Below, piece by piece: positions 46,946 through 55,319 of a stretch of DNA of 64,000 nucleotides (its first letter is position 1; each line of letters starts with the position of its first letter). A program made the position numbers and the translations under genes. The stretch covers positions 1-64,000 of the forward strand of contig CAVPXC010000033.1 in NCBI GenBank assembly GCA_963709505.1. The letters run 5' to 3'. The notes beneath the pieces were generated by a model. That model made no database searches and was not told the DNA's origin. It saw nothing but the letters and a program-made list of their open reading frames with translations. The stretch is from CAVPXC01 sp963709505 (GTDB taxonomy: Bacteria > Chloroflexota > Anaerolineae > JAAEKA01).

Positions 46946-47042
46946 TGAACGATGAACGATGAATGCGGGCGGACGAAGTTTCCGCATTCATCGTTCATCG
47001 TTCATCATTCCTCGTTCATCATTCCGCATTCATCGTTCATCG
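46938..47042. repeat. GATGAAC/GATGAAT heptamer palindrome
   Basis: ATGATGAACGATGAACGATG on the left, and CATCGTTCATCGTTCATCAT-type units on the right, with a GCGGGCGGACGAAG centre. The kinase stop codon TGA is in the left arm. Confidence 0.92.
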
Positions 47043-47113
47043 CTGATAAGCTACTGCCAGTTTAAAATCCTGTGCCCATCGACCGTGGTGTGCATGATCA
47101 AGGAGATACGATA

Positions 47114-47909
47114 GTGCCCAACTCACCCGTTCAGCTAGCCATCGCCGAATGGCAAGACAAGCAGATCACCGGCACCGAATTGATGCGCCGGTTGGTGTCC
47201 TTCGATAAGTGGATGGTTCCGGTGTCTGAAGCCGCAGCGGCCGAAATGGTTAGCACGAGGAGCAGCCTCGCGCTTGATGTACAGCCAGGACGGCGAAGGC
47301 GTCTCCCGTCTGTACCTCTTCTCCGACGGCGAGGCCTACGATGCGTTCCGCGCGTCCGTGGGGCAGGATGCATCCGAGCAGCACTTTCTATCCACGACCG
47401 GGACATGGATCTTTCAACTCCCCCTGGACCCACTCGACTTCATCGAGATCGATCCGGCGACGCCCTGGCAGATTGGTTATCACAAAGAGCAGTTCCCCCG
47501 CTTGCGAGCCATGGCTGCCGCCGTCGAGGTCGAACTGGCGCTGGCAGCCTTGCGCGCCGGCACGGCAGAGCCCGGCTCACTCACGAAGGTGCGGCAATAC
47601 GAGCACTACATTCTAGCCGTCACCAGCCGGGATGGCGGCCACACCCTGGCCCTCGCGCCGGACGATCGCGACCGCACGCTAGCCGCCATTTTCACCTCCG
47701 ACGATAGCTTCCAAGCCTTCCTCCCCGAAGGCGGAGCGCTACTTTCGGACGGGCAGCTCCTGCGCGTTGCGCTGGCCGGCCCACAGCTCTTCGAACAACT
47801 GTCCCGGATGTCGCTGGACGGCGTCGTCTTCAACTGCAGCGGCCCCGGCCGCCCCATCGCCTTTGCCCAGGCATTTCTCACTGTCATCCTGGAGGCCAAA
47901 TCGGAATGA
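47114..47909 (+). CDS. SseB-like protein of unknown function (one frame break)
   Basis: A soluble protein of about 265 residues. The N-terminus (NSPVQLAIAEWQDKQITGTE, then LMRRLVSFDKWMVPVSEAA) and RLYLFSDGEAYDAFR resemble the SseB domain found in many proteins of unknown role. The C-terminal half (LTLALAPDDRDRTLAAIFTS-like, then SRMSLDGVVFNCSGPGRPIAF) repeats the same fold signature. The frame breaks near 47265 between SLAL and MYSQDGEG. GTG 47114 is chosen for AAGGAG 8 bases upstream. It stands between a sensor kinase and its likely regulator, which suggests a shared role. Confidence 0.7.
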
Positions 47910-47978
47910 TGAATGATGAGCGATGAATGATGATTTCGAAATCATCATTCATCGCTCATCATTCATCATTCATCGTTC
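47905..47978. repeat. GATGAAT/GATGAGC heptamer palindrome
   Basis: TGATGAATGATGAGCGATGA on the left and TCATTCATCGCTCATCATTC on the right, around TTTCGAAA. The left arm carries the stop of the preceding gene; the right arm ends 5 bases before the regulator ATG. Confidence 0.92.
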
Positions 47979-47982
47979 AAAC

Positions 47983-49257
47983 ATGACCACAGTCCTAATC
48001 GTCGACGACGAAGCCAACATGCGCTGGGTGCTCCAGCGTGCGCTCGAACAGGCCGGTTACCAGGCCCTGGCCGCCGGCCGCGGGGAGGAGGCGCTCAACC
48101 TGGCTGCGCGCAACCGGATCGATCTGGCGCTGCTTGATCTGAAGATGCCCGGCATGGATGGCCTGGCCGTGCTACGCGAGCTCCACCTGCGCCAGCCCGA
48201 TCTGCCGGTGATTTTGTTGACCGCCTACGCCACCGTGCCGACCGCGGTCGAGGCCATGCGCCTGGGCGCGCTGGACTACCTGCGCAAGCCGTTCGACGTG
48301 GAAGAGGTGCTCTTCAAGATCGCCAACGCTTTCCAGCGGCGGGCCGTGCAGATCGAGCGGGACGCGCTCAGCGCCCGGCTGCGGCAGGCAGGCAACTCGG
48401 CGGCAGGCCCAGGGCTGTTTAGCTTTGCACGCTTTGTCGGCGCGAGCCCGGCCCTGACCGAACCCCTCACGCACGCACGTGCCGCGGCGCACAACGACTA
48501 CCCTGTGCTGATCACGGGCGAGGAAGGCACGGGCAAAACCCTGCTGGCGCAGCTGATCCACGGCCAGAGCCGCCGGCCCGACGCGCCGCTGGTGACCACG
48601 GACTGCGGCAGCCTGAGCGCCGGCGCGCTGCGGCAGGAGCTCCTGGCGGAGAGCGGCAGATGGCGACAGGCGCTTGGCGGCACCTTATTATTGCGCCGCA
48701 TCGGCCGGCTCCCCGACGAGCTGGCAGAGCCGCTAGCGACGCATTTGGCCGGCCTGCTGCGTTCGCCGGAGCGGCCGGCGGGCTTGCGAGTCATCGCCAC
48801 CGCTGCCGACGAAATTACGCCCTCGTTGTTGGCGCTGTTGGACGGCATCCGAATCGCGCTTCCGCCGCTCCGCGAGCGCGATGGCGACTTGTTGTTGTTG
48901 GCCCAGCACTTGGCGCCGGGCACAAAACTGGGCGGGCTTGCGCTCAGCGCACTTCTGGCCTATCCTTGGCCGGGAAACGTCTCCGAGTTGGCAGGCGTTC
49001 TGGCTCACGCCAAGGCCCTGGCCGGCGAGGGGACCATCGAAGTCGAGCATCTGCCGGCTCGCATCACCATGGCGTCGTCAGATGAGACAGCCACCTTCCG
49101 CCTGCCGCCGGGCGGCATCGACCTGGACCAGGTAGAGCGCGAGCTGATTCGCCAGGCGCTGGATAGGGCTCAGGGCAACAAGAGCCAGGCCGCGCGCCTG
49201 CTTGGCCTGACACGGCACACGTTGCTGTATCGGTTGGAGAAGCACGGGTTCGAATAG
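47983..49257 (+). CDS. NtrC-type response regulator with degenerate AAA+ domain
   Basis: A 424-residue regulator. The receiver domain has VLIVDDEANMRWVL, phosphoacceptor Asp52 in LALLDLKMPGMDG and YLRKPFD. The AAA+ domain keeps Walker A (GEEGTGKT, residues 179-186), but the sigma54-contacting GAFTGA loop is missing and the Walker B region reads LLLRRIGRL in place of LFLDEIGEL. A Fis-type HTH ends the protein (ALDRAQGNKSQAARLLGLTR). It probably binds DNA but is unlikely to activate sigma54. No Shine-Dalgarno is seen, as the start follows a repeat. The partner is probably the kinase at 45500. Confidence 0.9.
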   Translation: MTTVLIVDDEANMRWVLQRALEQAGYQALAAGRGEEALNLAARNRIDLALLDLKMPGMDGLAVLRELHLRQPDLPVILLTAYATVPTAVEAMRLGALDYLRKPFDVEEVLFKIANAFQRRAVQIERDALSARLRQAGNSAAGPGLFSFARFVGASPALTEPLTHARAAAHNDYPVLITGEEGTGKTLLAQLIHGQSRRPDAPLVTTDCGSLSAGALRQELLAESGRWRQALGGTLLLRRIGRLPDELAEPLATHLAGLLRSPERPAGLRVIATAADEITPSLLALLDGIRIALPPLRERDGDLLLLAQHLAPGTKLGGLALSALLAYPWPGNVSELAGVLAHAKALAGEGTIEVEHLPARITMASSDETATFRLPPGGIDLDQVERELIRQALDRAQGNKSQAARLLGLTRHTLLYRLEKHGFE

Positions 49258-49494
49258 TCTTGGCGCCTTTCTCCCAAAGTGCAACGCACTTTGGAGGTTG
49301 CTCTTGGGAGGGGAAACCGCGTCAATTACCACAACACCGTATCACTTCGCGCAGAATCGCACCCCTCACCACCTGAAACGGGCCAAAATCAACCAACCAT
49401 TGACTTCGCATCCGCCTTGGTGTTATGCTTCACAATGTCTGGTCGAGCCATTTACGCAAGCTCTGCCTAACGACACTGGGCGGCGCGATTGCAG

Positions 49495-49552
49495 ATTGCA
49501 AGTGGCAAGTTCAGCACCTGCAACCTGCAACTTGCCACCTGCAACTTGGCCA
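49495..49552. repeat. GCAAGTG/GCAACCT heptamer palindrome
   Basis: TTGCAAGTGGCAAGTT pairs with AACTTGCCACCTGCAA units. It lies in a 311-base spacer after the regulator gene, which also has CAACGCACTTTGGAGGTTGC at its left end and no evident gene. Confidence 0.8.
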
Positions 49553-49568
49553 CCCTCACGGAGGTTGT

Positions 49569-50126
49569 ATGCAGCGAAACCCAAGGCGAATGCTGATCCT
49601 GGGCATTCTTATCAGCTTGTTGATAGCAGCTTGCGGTGGCAGCGCCGCCCAACCGACGAGCGACACGAAGATGGCGCCGGAGTCGCAGCTTCCCGCTGAG
49701 ATGAAGGACCAGCCGGCCAGAGTGATAGAGGCGTACCGTTTCGCGATCGCCAACCCCGATCTACTCAAGCAGATCCCCTGTTTCTGCGGCTGCGTGGCCG
49801 AGCAACACGAGTCGAACTACAACTGCTACGTCGCAAAAGATGGCGGCCCCGGCAGCGTTCTGGATTTCGACAACCATGCCACGGGCTGCGGCATTTGTGT
49901 TGACATCACTCAAGATGTGATGAAAATGCAACAAGAAGGCAAGAGCGTCGACCAGATGCGCGCGGTCATCAACCAACGCTACGGTAATTTCGGCCCATCG
50001 ACCGACGACGCCGGCAAGTCGTCCAGCACCGGCCAATTCATGCCGATCGGCGACACCACCCAGTTGATGAGCAGCCTACCCGAACACCACTGCGACGAGG
50101 AGACAGGCCTCTGCGACTCTCAATGA
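49569..50126 (+). CDS. PCYCGC-motif lipoprotein
   Basis: A 185-residue lipoprotein (LILGILISLLIAACG lipobox). The conserved part has RFAIANPDLLKQIPCFCGC, H and C residues in EQHESNYNCYV, and TGCGICVDITQDV, the PCYCGC family (PF13798) with six or more Cys. I recall members near copper and cytochrome genes; a metal-binding or redox role is inferred. The tail has another HHCDEETGLCD. GGAGG lies about 7 bases before the ATG. The stop overlaps the next start (ATGA). Confidence 0.87.
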   Translation: MQRNPRRMLILGILISLLIAACGGSAAQPTSDTKMAPESQLPAEMKDQPARVIEAYRFAIANPDLLKQIPCFCGCVAEQHESNYNCYVAKDGGPGSVLDFDNHATGCGICVDITQDVMKMQQEGKSVDQMRAVINQRYGNFGPSTDDAGKSSSTGQFMPIGDTTQLMSSLPEHHCDEETGLCDSQ

Positions 50127-50569
50127 TCGCCGCAATGCTGACCGGGCTGCTAGCGCTGGCCGCGTTGATTGCGCCGCTGCCCAGCGCAGCCAGCGCTGCC
50201 GTTGAACGCAGCATCGTGCTCGACGCCCGCATGTTCGCCTACACGCCCGGCCGGCTGCGAGTCAACCAGGGCGACCGGGTAACGCTCACACTGCAATCTT
50301 CGGATGTCGTCCATGGCCTCTATATCGACGGCTACGGCGTGGACATCCAGGCCGAGCCCGGCCAGCCGGCCGAGACCACCTTCGTCGCCGACCGCCTGGG
50401 TAAGTTTAAGTTCCGCTGCTCCGTGAGCTGCGGTGCCATGCACCCCTTCATGATCGGCGAGCTGGTCGTCGGCCCAAACATCCCGTTCTGGCGCGCGGTC
50501 GCAGCGCTTTTTGTGGTAACCGTAGGCTCTTTGGTAACTGTGTCGCTGTCTCAAAGAAGTGGAGGGTAG
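50123..50569 (+). CDS. Membrane-anchored CuA-type cupredoxin
   Basis: A 148-residue protein with an N-terminal signal helix (LTGLLALAALIAPLPSAASA) and a C-terminal helix (VAALFVVTVGSLVTVSL). The cupredoxin domain carries all ligands of a binuclear CuA site: His in DVVHGLYIDG and CSVSCGAMHPFM (Cys-x3-Cys-x3-His-x2-Met). It looks like a stand-alone COX2/NosZ-type electron-transfer domain. No oxidase subunit I adjoins, so its partner is unknown. The stop lies in the next repeat. Confidence 0.88.
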   Translation: MIAAMLTGLLALAALIAPLPSAASAAVERSIVLDARMFAYTPGRLRVNQGDRVTLTLQSSDVVHGLYIDGYGVDIQAEPGQPAETTFVADRLGKFKFRCSVSCGAMHPFMIGELVVGPNIPFWRAVAALFVVTVGSLVTVSLSQRSGG

Positions 50570-50669
50570 AGAGTGGAGAGTGTGGAACGCCGAAGACATG
50601 CTAGAACTTCAAGTCCTCCACCCTCCACCCTCCACCCTCCACTCTCCACCCTCCACTCTCCACCCTCCC
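50560..50669. repeat. GGAGGGT/CTCCACC heptamer palindrome
   Basis: GTGGAGGGTAGAGAGTGGAG on the left, and five or more CCTCCACCCTCCACTCTCC-type units on the right, directly before the next ATG. It also carries the stop of the cupredoxin gene. Confidence 0.92.
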
Positions 50670-52064
50670 ATGATCCCCACCGTACGACCTGATTCCTCCT
50701 GGCGCTTTGAGCTAACAAAGATCTCGTGGGTGCGCCGCCTGCTGACGTGGCGGCCGCTGCAGTTCAGCGTGACCTTGGTCATGCTGGGGTTTTTCGTGCT
50801 GGCCATGCTCACCGGCTTCTTCGGCACGCCCGTCGGCAACCGCAACTTCAGCATCATCTTCGTCTGGATCGTGTGGTGGGCGCTGGTGATCATCCTGCTA
50901 GTGCCAGCCCTCGGCCGCGGATGGTGCGCCATTTGCCCGATCCCGGCGCCGGGGGAATGGCTGCAACGACAGAGCTTCGTTCACCCCCGGCAGAGAAAGC
51001 TATGGACGCTGGGCAAACGTTGGCCCAACAAGCTAAAGAACATCTGGATCCAAAACTTCGCCTTTCTCGGCGTAGCCCTGTTTAGCGCCATCATCCTAAC
51101 CCGGCCCGTTGCCACAGGCGCGATATTGCTGCTGTTCATCGTGCTGGCCTTCGCTCTGAGCATACTTTTTGAGCGGCGCACATTTTGCCGCTACGTCTGC
51201 CCGGTAGGCGGATTTATCGGGCTCTACTCTATGACCGCGCCGATCGAGCTGCGCGTCAAAGACGTTGAGGTGTGCCGGACCCATGACACCAAGGACTGCT
51301 ACCTGGGCAACGAGCAGGGTTTCGGCTGCCCGTGGCTGGTCTTTCCGGGCAGCCTAACCCGCAATACCTACTGCGGCTTGTGCACGGAGTGTCTCAAGAG
51401 CTGCACCATGAACAATGTGGCGATCAACCTACGGACGCCCGGCGCCGACTTGTTCGTCGCCAAGGGCCGCCGGCTGGACGAGGCGTATAAGGCCTTTATC
51501 ATGCTCGCCTGTGCGATCGCCTACTCGGTCGTGCTCCTCGGTCCGTGGGGTCTGCTCAAGGAGGCGGCGAATTTCGGCAGCGTGCCGGCCTGGCTGCTGT
51601 ACGCCGCCGGCTTCCTGGCACTCAACCTGCTGATCGTACCTGGCCTGTTCTTTGGCGCCACCAGCTTGAGCCGCGCCCTGGGCGGCCTGAAGCAGATCCG
51701 GCCCAAGGCCGTGTTCATCGACTACGCCTACACCCTGGTGCCGCTGGGCCTGGCCGCCTGGATCGCCTTCAGCCTGAGCTTTGTGTTGGTCAATATCAGC
51801 TACGCTCTGCCGGTGATCGGCGACCCGTTCGGCTGGGGCTGGAATCTGCTTGGCCTACGGGATGTGCCCTGGACGCCGGTGCTTCCAGCGCTTGTGCCTT
51901 ACCTGCAAGTGCCTGTGCTGTTGGGCGGCCTGGCCTTCAGCATCAACGCCGCCTGGCGCATTGCCCAAGAGCAGACAAGAACCCACGCGCTGCGGGCGAT
52001 ATTGCCGGTGGTGGCGTTTCTGATGGCGGTCACGTTGGTGCTTTTCGCGCTGTACCTGGGCTAG
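50670..52064 (+). CDS. Membrane polyferredoxin (NapH/NosR-C-terminal-like)
   Basis: A 464-residue membrane protein with about ten helices and iron-sulfur motifs: GWCAICPIPAPGEW, RTFCRYVCPVGGFIG, then CRTHDTKDCYLGNEQGFGCPW and YCGLCTECLKSCTMNN (4Fe-4S). It resembles the NapH/NosR/CcoG group that moves electrons across the membrane to outside acceptors. The ATG at 50670 comes right after the CTCCACC repeat with no Shine-Dalgarno; the open frame extends into the repeat, but those codons are repeat-encoded. Between two CuA cupredoxins, it may reduce them. A frameshifted paralogue is at 11984. Confidence 0.88.
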   Translation: MIPTVRPDSSWRFELTKISWVRRLLTWRPLQFSVTLVMLGFFVLAMLTGFFGTPVGNRNFSIIFVWIVWWALVIILLVPALGRGWCAICPIPAPGEWLQRQSFVHPRQRKLWTLGKRWPNKLKNIWIQNFAFLGVALFSAIILTRPVATGAILLLFIVLAFALSILFERRTFCRYVCPVGGFIGLYSMTAPIELRVKDVEVCRTHDTKDCYLGNEQGFGCPWLVFPGSLTRNTYCGLCTECLKSCTMNNVAINLRTPGADLFVAKGRRLDEAYKAFIMLACAIAYSVVLLGPWGLLKEAANFGSVPAWLLYAAGFLALNLLIVPGLFFGATSLSRALGGLKQIRPKAVFIDYAYTLVPLGLAAWIAFSLSFVLVNISYALPVIGDPFGWGWNLLGLRDVPWTPVLPALVPYLQVPVLLGGLAFSINAAWRIAQEQTRTHALRAILPVVAFLMAVTLVLFALYLG

Positions 52065-52070
52065 CGCGAA

Positions 52071-52158
52071 TACCTCGTAAGGCGTAACACGTAACTCGGA
52101 AGCCGGAACAACTCGATACCCTCCGGGTTCCGGGTTACGTGTTACGCCTTACGAGGTA
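52071..52158. repeat. GTAAGGC/GTAACAC heptamer palindrome
   Basis: The left arm 52071-52101 and right arm 52128-52158 are complementary at 30 of 31 positions (TACCTCGTAAGGCGTAACAC and on). It lies between the polyferredoxin and the CuA-cytochrome gene and could form a very stable hairpin. Confidence 0.93.
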
Positions 52159-52170
52159 CGTCCCAAAAAC

Positions 52171-53286
52171 ATGACCGATCAATCTTCAAATCCTTCCACC
52201 GAAAAATATCCCACGTTTCGTTCAGGCCGGGAACGTGTTGCGCTGGGACTGGTGCTGCTCGTTGTACTCGGTCTACCCCTCGCCATCTTTGGCTATCAAC
52301 GGCTGCGGGCTGCCGGGCCGATGCGCACCGTCGAGATCACGGCTCGGCTGCCAACCTCCGACTTGGGAGGCTGGACGCCCGAGGTAATCACCGTGCAAAA
52401 GGGCGAGCGGGTGCGCCTGCGTCTGACCAGCGCCAACGTCGTGCACGGCTTTGCCGTGCCCAAGCTGGGCATCGACGCCGGCTGGATCGAACCGGGCAAG
52501 GTCACCGAGGTCGAATTCGTCGCCAACCGGCCGGGCCGCTACACCACCGAGTGCACCGTCTACTGCGAGGCGGGCCACTGGCGCATGCGCGGGATCATCC
52601 AAGTGGTGGATTCCAACGATCCCCTGGCGTCGGAACAGGACAGTGACCCGCCACAGACCGACTGGGTGGCCTCGGGCATCGACGTTGACGCCGAGCACCC
52701 CGGCGAGAATGCGCCGGAGCAGGCGCCCGATGCAGCTAACGGCGCCCGGCTTTGGCAGCAAATCAACGGGCGGACGGCTGCCGAGGTTGCGGAATCGCTC
52801 GACCTGCGCCACAGCAGCCCAAGCGACATTTTTGCGCTGCTAGCCTCGCCCGACTTGCCAGAAAGCAAAGCCATAGCTGCCTTAACGCCGGCCGAGCGCT
52901 GGGACGTCGTCGCCCATCTGTGGCGCGCGTCGACCACTCCAGAGACCCTGCAGCTCGGCGCGAAGTTGTACAAGCGTGACTGTACCGGTTGTCATGGGCC
53001 AAACGGCAAGGGTGACGGCCCGGGCGCGGCGGCAATCAAGCAGCAGAACACCCTGCAGGGCATGGCTGGCATGGGAGACATGCCGGGTATGAACAAAGCC
53101 CCCACCGACTTCACCGACCTGACCGCGCAGGCCGGCGCCTCCGATTTACTCTACTATGGCAAGCTCGTGCGCGGCGGCATGGGCACTTCCATGCCGTATT
53201 GGGGAACGATTTACACAGAGGATGAGTTGTGGGCGGTGATCGTTCACCTACGAAGCCTGGCGTTTCAGTATCCCCCGCAGCATTAG
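52171..53286 (+). CDS. CuA cupredoxin-cytochrome c fusion protein
   Basis: A 371-residue protein with one N-terminal helix (ALGLVLLVVLGLPLAIFGY). A cupredoxin domain follows with the CuA ligands NVVHGFAVP and CTVYCEAGHWRM, as in COX2 and NosZ. Then a linker (residues 155-260) and a cytochrome c domain with CTGCHG near residue 271 and Met ligand candidates in GMAGMGDMPGMNK and GGMGTSMPYWG. Domain order is as in caa3 COX2, but only one helix is present and no COX1 adjoins. It is an electron-transfer protein whose terminal acceptor is unknown. The stop overlaps the convergent antiporter gene. Confidence 0.88.
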   Translation: MTDQSSNPSTEKYPTFRSGRERVALGLVLLVVLGLPLAIFGYQRLRAAGPMRTVEITARLPTSDLGGWTPEVITVQKGERVRLRLTSANVVHGFAVPKLGIDAGWIEPGKVTEVEFVANRPGRYTTECTVYCEAGHWRMRGIIQVVDSNDPLASEQDSDPPQTDWVASGIDVDAEHPGENAPEQAPDAANGARLWQQINGRTAAEVAESLDLRHSSPSDIFALLASPDLPESKAIAALTPAERWDVVAHLWRASTTPETLQLGAKLYKRDCTGCHGPNGKGDGPGAAAIKQQNTLQGMAGMGDMPGMNKAPTDFTDLTAQAGASDLLYYGKLVRGGMGTSMPYWGTIYTEDELWAVIVHLRSLAFQYPPQH

Positions 53287-55265
53287 CCGCCAACACCCGA
53301 AGCGTCTCTTGCCTGGACCATGGCCTGAAACTCTGCAACCTGTTCGCGATCGCCGATGACGGCTGCGGCATCTTCGGCGGCGAAGCGAAAGGAAGCGGGT
53401 GGATTGGCGTTGAGCTTACCTCCTCGTAGCACGCCCACGACCGAGACTCCTATGCGCCTACGGATGTCCAATTCTTGCAGGCTGTGCCCTTCCACTGGAC
53501 TACCAGCCGGCACGACGATCCATGCTAACTCAAGGAGATAGGCTGCATTTCGAAGTTGGGCCAGGAGCTGATAATCGCCGTGCATCTCATACAAGGGGGC
53601 GTACAGCTCATCGCGCACAGCATCGGTAAAACGCTGGATCTCCGTCGCAGGAATGTCCAAATGCAACAGCACCTGGCGAGTCAGTTCGAGCCCTGCCTCG
53701 AATTCAGGCTGCACCACTTCGTGTACACCGAGCGCGTGCAGGCTGCGCAGATGCTCCAAGCCCTCGGCTCGCGCCACAATGTGCAGGGTGGAATTAAGCC
53801 GCCTGACCTCGGCCACAATGGTCTGGGTGATAATTGCCGCAGGCACGGTGGCCAGTAACAATCGCGCCTGGTGCACTTGAGCGGCCTCCAGCACCATCCG
53901 CTGGCTGCTATCGCCGTAGATGATCGGCATACCTTCGTCTTTCAGCGCATCGATGCGACGCTGATCCAATTCGATAACCACAAAAGGCCAACCTAAGCGC
54001 TGCAGCACCTGTGCCACGGCAGTACCCACTCGCCCACCGCCGGCGATCACGACGTGGTCGCTCAGTCCGCCAGCCGGCAGGTTGATCGTCTGCAAAGGTT
54101 CCCCCTTGAACCAACGCTTGCGCAGAGCGTACAGCCGATCGGTCTGCCCGGAGATCAACGGCGTGAGCACCATCGTCACAACCGCCGTAGTCAATACCAG
54201 TGCGTAAAGGTCATTGTCGATGGAGCCAGTGCTCAGTCCTGTCCGGGCCAGCACGAATGAGAACTCGCCGATCTGAAACAGGCCCAGCCCAACGGCCAGC
54301 GGCGCGACGTTGCCATAGCCAAAGCCCCGGGTCAAGACACCGAAAATCAGGGCCTTACCTACGCAAACCAGCAGCACGACCAGCAGCACGAGTCCGAGGT
54401 TGGTCACCAGAAATGCCGGGTCCAGCAACATGCCAACCGAAGTAAAGAAAAGCAGTCCAAACAGGTCGCGCAGCGGGATGATGTCACTCAACGCCTGATG
54501 TGCGTATTCCGACTCGCTGAGCACCAGCCCAGCTACGAACGCGCCGAAGGCAAAGGAGAGTCCCATGAGATACGAGGCATAGCCGATGCCTAAGCCCATG
54601 GCCGTCACCGCCAACAGAAAGAGCTCGCGCGAGTTCCAACGAGCGATGGTAGCCATCAAACGCGGAATCACCCGTGTTCCAACGAGAATCATGGCGGCGA
54701 GAAATGCCGCGGCCCGCAGGGCCGCCAGGCCCAATACGGGCAGACCAGCTTCCGGGTCGTTCAGCTGGGGAAGGATAATCATCAACGGCACAATGGCCAG
54801 ATCCTGAATGATGAGCATGCCGATCATCACCCGGCTGGACAGGGTGCCCAGCCGGCCCTGGCTTGCCAGAGTCTTCAAGATGACCATCGTGCTTGACAGG
54901 GCAATCATCGCGCCGAACCAAATCGATGAGATGACGGTCCACCCCAGCGCCTTGCCAATCGCCAAGCCCAGCAGAATCGTCAACAGCATCTGCACGGGGG
55001 TGCCGATCAAAGCGATCCGGCGTACAGGCCGCAGCTCCTTCAATGAGAATTCCAGCCCCAATGCAAACAGTAACAACGCCACGCCGACCTCAGCCAACAA
55101 CTCGATGTCGTGGACGCTAGATACGGTCAGGCCCCCGGTATTCGGACCAAGCAACACCCCCACGAGAATATATCCGATAATCAAGGGTTGACGGAGACGG
55201 TGGGCAATCAATCCACCGATCAAACCTCCCACCACGATGATGGCAATATCCGCTGCAATTCCCAC
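53283..55265 (-). CDS. Monovalent cation:H+ antiporter (CPA2/KefB type) with RCK domains
   Basis: A 660-residue membrane protein. About twelve helices form the Na+/H+-exchanger fold (YILVGVLLGPNTGG, ALLLFALGLEFSLKELRP, MIALSSTMVILKTLASQG, GMLIIQDLAIVPLMI with the ion-site Asp). Then a TrkA-N/RCK nucleotide-binding domain (HVVIAGGGRVGTAVAQVLQR, VIELDQRRIDALKDEGMPII, YGDSS) and a TrkA-C domain near residues 580-640. KefB/YbaL-like proteins export K+ or exchange Na+ under control of nucleotides. It converges on the CuA-cytochrome gene with overlapping stops. Confidence 0.93.
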   Translation of the reverse strand: MGIAADIAIIVVGGLIGGLIAHRLRQPLIIGYILVGVLLGPNTGGLTVSSVHDIELLAEVGVALLLFALGLEFSLKELRPVRRIALIGTPVQMLLTILLGLAIGKALGWTVISSIWFGAMIALSSTMVILKTLASQGRLGTLSSRVMIGMLIIQDLAIVPLMIILPQLNDPEAGLPVLGLAALRAAAFLAAMILVGTRVIPRLMATIARWNSRELFLLAVTAMGLGIGYASYLMGLSFAFGAFVAGLVLSESEYAHQALSDIIPLRDLFGLLFFTSVGMLLDPAFLVTNLGLVLLVVLLVCVGKALIFGVLTRGFGYGNVAPLAVGLGLFQIGEFSFVLARTGLSTGSIDNDLYALVLTTAVVTMVLTPLISGQTDRLYALRKRWFKGEPLQTINLPAGGLSDHVVIAGGGRVGTAVAQVLQRLGWPFVVIELDQRRIDALKDEGMPIIYGDSSQRMVLEAAQVHQARLLLATVPAAIITQTIVAEVRRLNSTLHIVARAEGLEHLRSLHALGVHEVVQPEFEAGLELTRQVLLHLDIPATEIQRFTDAVRDELYAPLYEMHGDYQLLAQLRNAAYLLELAWIVVPAGSPVEGHSLQELDIRRRIGVSVVGVLRGGKLNANPPASFRFAAEDAAAVIGDREQVAEFQAMVQARDASGVGG

Positions 55266-55319
55266 AGGTCAGCCTCCTCGTGCACCAAGACAACGGGCTG
55301 GCCACACCCAAGCGCGGCG

